Program-made: the position numbers and the translations under genes
In this document: one piece after another, positions 60,519 to 64,000 of the stretch
Layout: every line of letters begins with the position of its first letter
How positions within the stretch are numbered: the first letter of the stretch is position 1
Source: Hypholoma sublateritium FD-334 SS-4
Taxonomy: Eukaryota > Basidiomycota > Agaricomycetes > Agaricales > Strophariaceae
Assembly (NCBI GenBank): GCA_000827495.1
Contig: KN817524.1
Coordinates: forward strand, 2,262 to 66,261
Direction of reading: 5' to 3'
Length of the DNA stretch: 64,000 nucleotides
The notes under the pieces: model-generated
What the model saw: only the letters and a program-made list of their open reading frames with translations
Database searches by the model: none
What the model was told of the DNA's origin: nothing

Positions 60519-61625
60519 ATGCCCCTCATCATCGTCAACCCCGTCTGCGGCGACAGGTCCGCCCCCGCCTTCTTCGCCGACAACGTCGCCCTCGACGGCG
60601 AGCGCATCGAGACGACATCGGCCGAGCACGCAGGCCAGGCCGTCGTCGCGCGCCTGGCGTCCGAGTCGCCGCTCACCGTCGTCTTGGGCTCCGGCGACGG
60701 CACGCTGCACGACATCATCAACGCGCTCCACCCGCAGCCCGCCGCCGTCAGCTTCGTCCTCGTCCCGTGCGGCACCGCCAACGCGCTCTACTCGTCGCTC
60801 TTCCCCGGCCAGGACGACAAGCTGCTCTCCCTGCGCGCATTTGTCAGCGCCAAACCGCCGCTCCCCCTGTCGCTCGCGACGACGACGATCGCGGCCAAGG
60901 TCTCCGTCGCGTCCGTCGTCGTCTCCACCTCGCTGCATGCCTCCATCCTGCACGACTCCGAGGCCCTGCGCGCCGCCCACCCGGGCATAGAAAGGTCCGT
61001 CGCATCTCCCGGGCTTGCCATCCCCTCACCCCCCGCAGGTTCAAGCTCGCTGCGCAGCAGAACAGCACAAAATGGTACCGCGCCCGCGTGCGCCTCCACC
61101 CCGCCGCCGCGCAGACCGCCGTCGAGCTGTACGACCCCGCCACGCGCGCCTTCCGCCCGGGGCCCGCCGAGCTCGCCGGCCCCTTCGTCTACTTCCTCAC
61201 CACCGTGAACGTCGACCGCCTCGAGCCCGCCTTCCGCATCACCCCCCGCGCGCGCGACGCCCCGCCCGGCACCTGCGACGTCGTCGTCATCCGCCCGTTG
61301 CGCGCCCCCGACGGCGCCACGCCCGACGTCTTTGCCGCTACCACCTGGGCTGCGCTCACTGCGGCGTACAACGACGGCGCGCACCTCGATCTCACATACC
61401 CCGACGGCACCCCGATCGTCGAGTACCTGCGCTGCGGCGCCTGGGAGTGGATCCCTGTGCGTCCATCGCTATATCACATATTTCTGGCTCATATCTTTCT
61501 AGGACGTCGCCGACGCCGACGCGCACCTTGTCTGCACGGACGGCGCCATCTTGCGCATCCCACCAGGAGGCAGTGCCTCTTGCGCGATCGACGCCTTTCC
61601 GCACAAATTCGCTGTATATGCATGA
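60519..61625 (+). CDS. Diacylglycerol/sphingosine kinase-like catalytic domain protein
   Basis: The family (DAGKc fold) phosphorylates lipids such as diacylglycerol, ceramide or sphingoid bases. The N terminus gives MPLIIVNPVCGDRSA, and the nucleotide-binding GSGDGTLHDIINAL and VLVPCGTANALYS blocks match the family. The C-terminal beta domain continues through VDRLEPAF and HLDLTYPDGTPIVEY to TGA at 61623-61625. Two introns (about 60995-61038 and about 61456-61502). It is shorter than most sphingosine kinases, about 340 residues, with no membrane helix. The start codon is only 47 bp from that of the divergent phosphatase. Confidence 0.8.
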
Positions 61626-61914
61626 TCTATGAGCAGCGCCTGATCTAGCAGAGCACCTATCTACCATTTGCTTTATTCTTTCGTTCTATAGAGGAGCCGG
61701 AATTTCAATTACTCACACTAACTTTGTGTTTTACTGTGGCCACTTACTTGCCCAAATACAATTCTTTTCGGAACAGCAAAGTTTGTGCATTTGATAAGGC
61801 GACCTAAAAATACAATAAGGCTTCGCAGCGCCGGGCGCGCTACGCTTTAAATGTTTACCTAACGACGCCGTCACTTTGCGTGATCTTGTCATTGTACTTG
61901 TCTTAACCACTCCC

Positions 61915-63083
61915 ATGCCTCCGCTGCCACTTCACGTTCCCCAAAGACTACAAAACCGCCCTAATGTTGTGAGCGCATACAATATATGCCTGGGACTTGT
62001 TAGGCATGGTTACAGGGGGAAACATTGAGAACAACCTGGTTTACGTCCGAATATTGGGTTGTCTTCTACATCATATCCAAGACCTAGGGCTGCACACCGT
62101 CGTTTACGAGATCGTCTCGTGCAAGGATGATGTCGCTCTTCTTTCCGTCGGGCAGATGTATTATGATCATTATATCAGAGCGTGTAGGTTCATCAACCCC
62201 CTCATTCAGAGTCGGATTATCTGACGTGGCCCTAGTTCGAGCTAACAAGGACGCGGTGCCAACGCCCTCCAATCACGCAACTCGCCCTTCGTTCGATAAG
62301 ATGGCAGACATTATAAAAGCTACCTTGGTGGAGGCTCCTCAGTCGCATGCTACGGCGAAAAAATACGTCAGGCTTCACTTTCTTTCCTCGAATCGACATT
62401 CATGCCCAGTAAGTAGGCCCTTATCCGCGATGGTCTTCGCTGCGTTATAACAGGAGCATATGACACACAATCTGTGATGAATCTCAAAGAGTTGGGTAAC
62501 AAGTTTAATTCCGACCCCAGCTTGCAGATGGAGTCAATGCAATGTGCGCATATATTTGCCGAGTCCCCCAACTCGAGCATAGACCTGCAGTCACCCAAAC
62601 GGGACTATGCTGCGTCGATGTGGGCGGTCATGCAGCGCTTCGGTTACCAATCCCTTCCGGACGATCTGAACGTTCACTGTCGTTTCGACGAATTAGCAAT
62701 CTGGTTCACTGCAACGGTGCGTCGATTTAACTTTGATTTTTTGACAGCTCTCACATATCGTGATACTCGTTAGGGGGAAGAGAACAGGTATAAGCTCGAA
62801 GCAGGACATCCCTTATACCTACGTCATTGTCACACTCACGACGCCAGATCGCGTAAAATTTCCTCTCCCATCTCCCGCTTACCTCTCTATTCACGCTGCG
62901 TGCGCCAAAGTAGCCCATTTATCGGGCGCGGCGGAATGCATCGACAAGTTCTACCAGGACATGGAGGACAGAAATACCCTCAGCTCCGACGGCTCCTCAG
63001 CGAGCATACTGGAAGAGGCCATTCGGGGACTTCAGGTTATCGGATTTGAAGCCGAAGTCCATGGCAATAAGTCTGGGAACTAG
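61915..63083 (+). pseudogene. HNH-nuclease-family gene of mushroom fungi, decayed
   Basis: The reading order fits a family common in Agaricomycetes: MPPLPLHVPQRLQNRPNVVS, then NLVYVRILGCLLHH, EIVSCKDD, TPSNHATRPSFD, ATAKKY joined over an intron to ALIRDGLRCVITGAYD, CAHIFAESPNS, YAASMWAVMQRFGY, and PSPAYLSIHAACAKVAHLSG. Damage: a one-base frame change near 62000, loss of the segment between LPDDLN and FDELAIWF where the HNH residues should be, and another frame change near 62825. Probably non-functional; the family's role is unclear. Confidence 0.7.
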
Positions 63084-63550
63084 AATGTCCGGCCCAATGT
63101 TCTCTTGACCAGTTCACTCGAGTCAACTCCTACACGAACATACGAGCTCGTTTGTCACGCCCGTCCGTCGATACGTCTGGGGCGCATGTCACTGCATACC
63201 TAGACGACATCCTCCGTTACGCGTGGTCCCACCCTGTCAGTGCCGGTGCGTCTCTCGTGCCATATTTGCTGCATGCGCACTCGCCATGCGACGCCGCCGA
63301 CGCAACGCTACATCACAACTGCGACACGACGGCAATGATCGATCCCACCTAAGGGGACATCTCGCCACCGACCTTCAATGGGCGAGACGCCGCGCGAGGG
63401 CGCATAGTATGGGATTGGCGCGGCGCTTGGGGCCGCTTCGAAATCCGCCTGGGAAGTATGACCCACTGTGTTAGCGAACCAAGACAGCGGGGATGTTCAA
63501 ATTTTTTGCCCGGAGTCGATGTAGTTTCCGCCCTTTCTAACTAGTTGTAT
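63084..63550. other. Intergenic stretch without a supported gene
   Basis: A 66-codon ORF (63152-63352) is present but matches nothing I recognise and lacks neighbours that would extend it. Composition is mixed. It may be decayed sequence between the HNH relic and the kinase gene. Confidence 0.4.
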
Positions 63551-64000
63551 CTAAATCTTGTTATATTTACCTGCAAACACATCTTCCACGACGGCGCGCG
63601 CGCGCCCGTACACCGCCTCGATGGAGTCCGTGCTGTCCACCTGCGCGAGTTAGACAAAAACTTTTCAAAAACGGCCGCGCGCACCTCTGCGACCTTGCCA
63701 AGGGCGGCGTAGTGTGCGATGACGGGCATTGTGTTGACCTTGTAGGTGCGGAAGCGCTTCGTGATGCTGGCTGCGTTGTCGTCCTCGCGGCCGCTGGTCT
63801 TGCCGCGCTCGAGCAGGCGCGCAAGGAGCACCTCTTCGGTCGTGGCAAAGTAGAGCACCAGCGCCGACGTGCACACCTGCATCGATGAGCACCCCTATGT
63901 AAAAAATTTCAAGGCACACACCGTCTCGTCAAACTTGAGGGCCTGGTCCATCTTGCGGGGGAAGCCGTCGATGAGGAAGCGGCCGCGGCCGGCGCCCCAG
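63551..64000 (-). CDS. URA6: UMP-CMP kinase (Ura6-like), partial, cut by window edge
   Basis: It phosphorylates UMP and CMP using ATP. Only the C-terminal half is in the window. Visible are RFLIDGFPRKMDQALKFDE, LVLYFATTEEVLLARLLERG (lid start), the lid Arg/Asp block KTSGREDDNAASITKRFRTY, and the closing VDSTDSIEAVYGRARAVVE. Introns at about 63879-63922 and 63641-63684. The P-loop lies beyond 64000. The stop at 63551-63553 is the first in frame, but a further 3' exon is possible because GCAG/GTAAAT lies just before it. Confidence 0.85.

Noticed and set aside
60446..61648. 400-codon plus-strand ORF overlapping the lipid-kinase-like gene
   Set aside because: It reads another frame than the one with GSGDGTLHDIIN and is almost entirely Arg/Pro/Ala.

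Overview
The window is fungal, and the gene style points to a mushroom-forming basidiomycete (Agaricomycetes): many introns of about 45-60 nt, some of them GC-AG, very short intergenic spacers, and hAT and Copia relatives typical of those genomes. There are no rRNA, tRNA or CRISPR signals. One assembly gap of 212 Ns lies at 15974-16185, and there are single Ns at about 14007, 20836 and 21321.

Positions 1-22.6 kb are a repeat-rich island. A ~205-bp satellite and an older ~188-bp degenerate tandem array were invaded by two Copia LTR retrotransposons. Copia-1 (1716-13038, + strand, TSD AAGAC) is itself split by a 5.5-kb hAT element (5918-11411, TSD CATACCTC). Copia-2 (14172-20477, - strand, TSD CTAGC) is split by a ~0.95-kb TIR element (15551-16497) that carries the N gap. 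A third, unrelated Copia LTR with its primer site (21529-21929) and a TA-flanked MITE-like element (21975-22627) close the island. Both full Copia copies are dead through frameshifts or CGA-to-TGA type stops, and Copia-2 has a YVND in place of YVDD.

The most unusual signal is in the LTRs. All three Copia families, with unrelated sequences, end in the same layout: TCAG / exon A / 51-55-nt intron 1 (GTGAGY...TAG) / exon B / 61-67-nt intron 2 (GT...AG) / tRNA primer site. Intron 2 contains a second copy of A joined directly to B, that is, the spliced product of intron 1. I read this as a retrotransposon R region that exists at the RNA 5' end only after splicing, while the 3' end carries a ready-spliced copy hidden in intron 2. 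Strand transfer would then rebuild an intron-bearing LTR each cycle. All three share a primer site matching the anticodon arm of initiator Met tRNA (half-tRNA priming, as in Drosophila copia).

Positions 22.7-64 kb are a compact housekeeping block: NIT2-like omega-amidase, YDJ1-type DnaJ, UPF0538 protein, GH3/PA14 beta-glucosidase, DDX41 helicase, formin, myosin V, AN1/UBL protein (CUZ1/ZFAND1-like), VPS2, COG4, a GT8-like glycosyltransferase, phosphoribomutase/phosphoglucomutase, PEX6, PhoD-type membrane phosphatase, a lipid-kinase-like protein, a broken HNH-family gene and a partial UMP-CMP kinase. Genes mostly alternate strands, giving head-to-head pairs with only 47-130 bp between start codons and tail-to-tail pairs. 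Several act in actin-based transport and membrane traffic (formin, myosin V, VPS2, COG4). From about 57.0 to 61.6 kb, starting inside PEX6, base composition becomes strongly GC-rich and then drops back.
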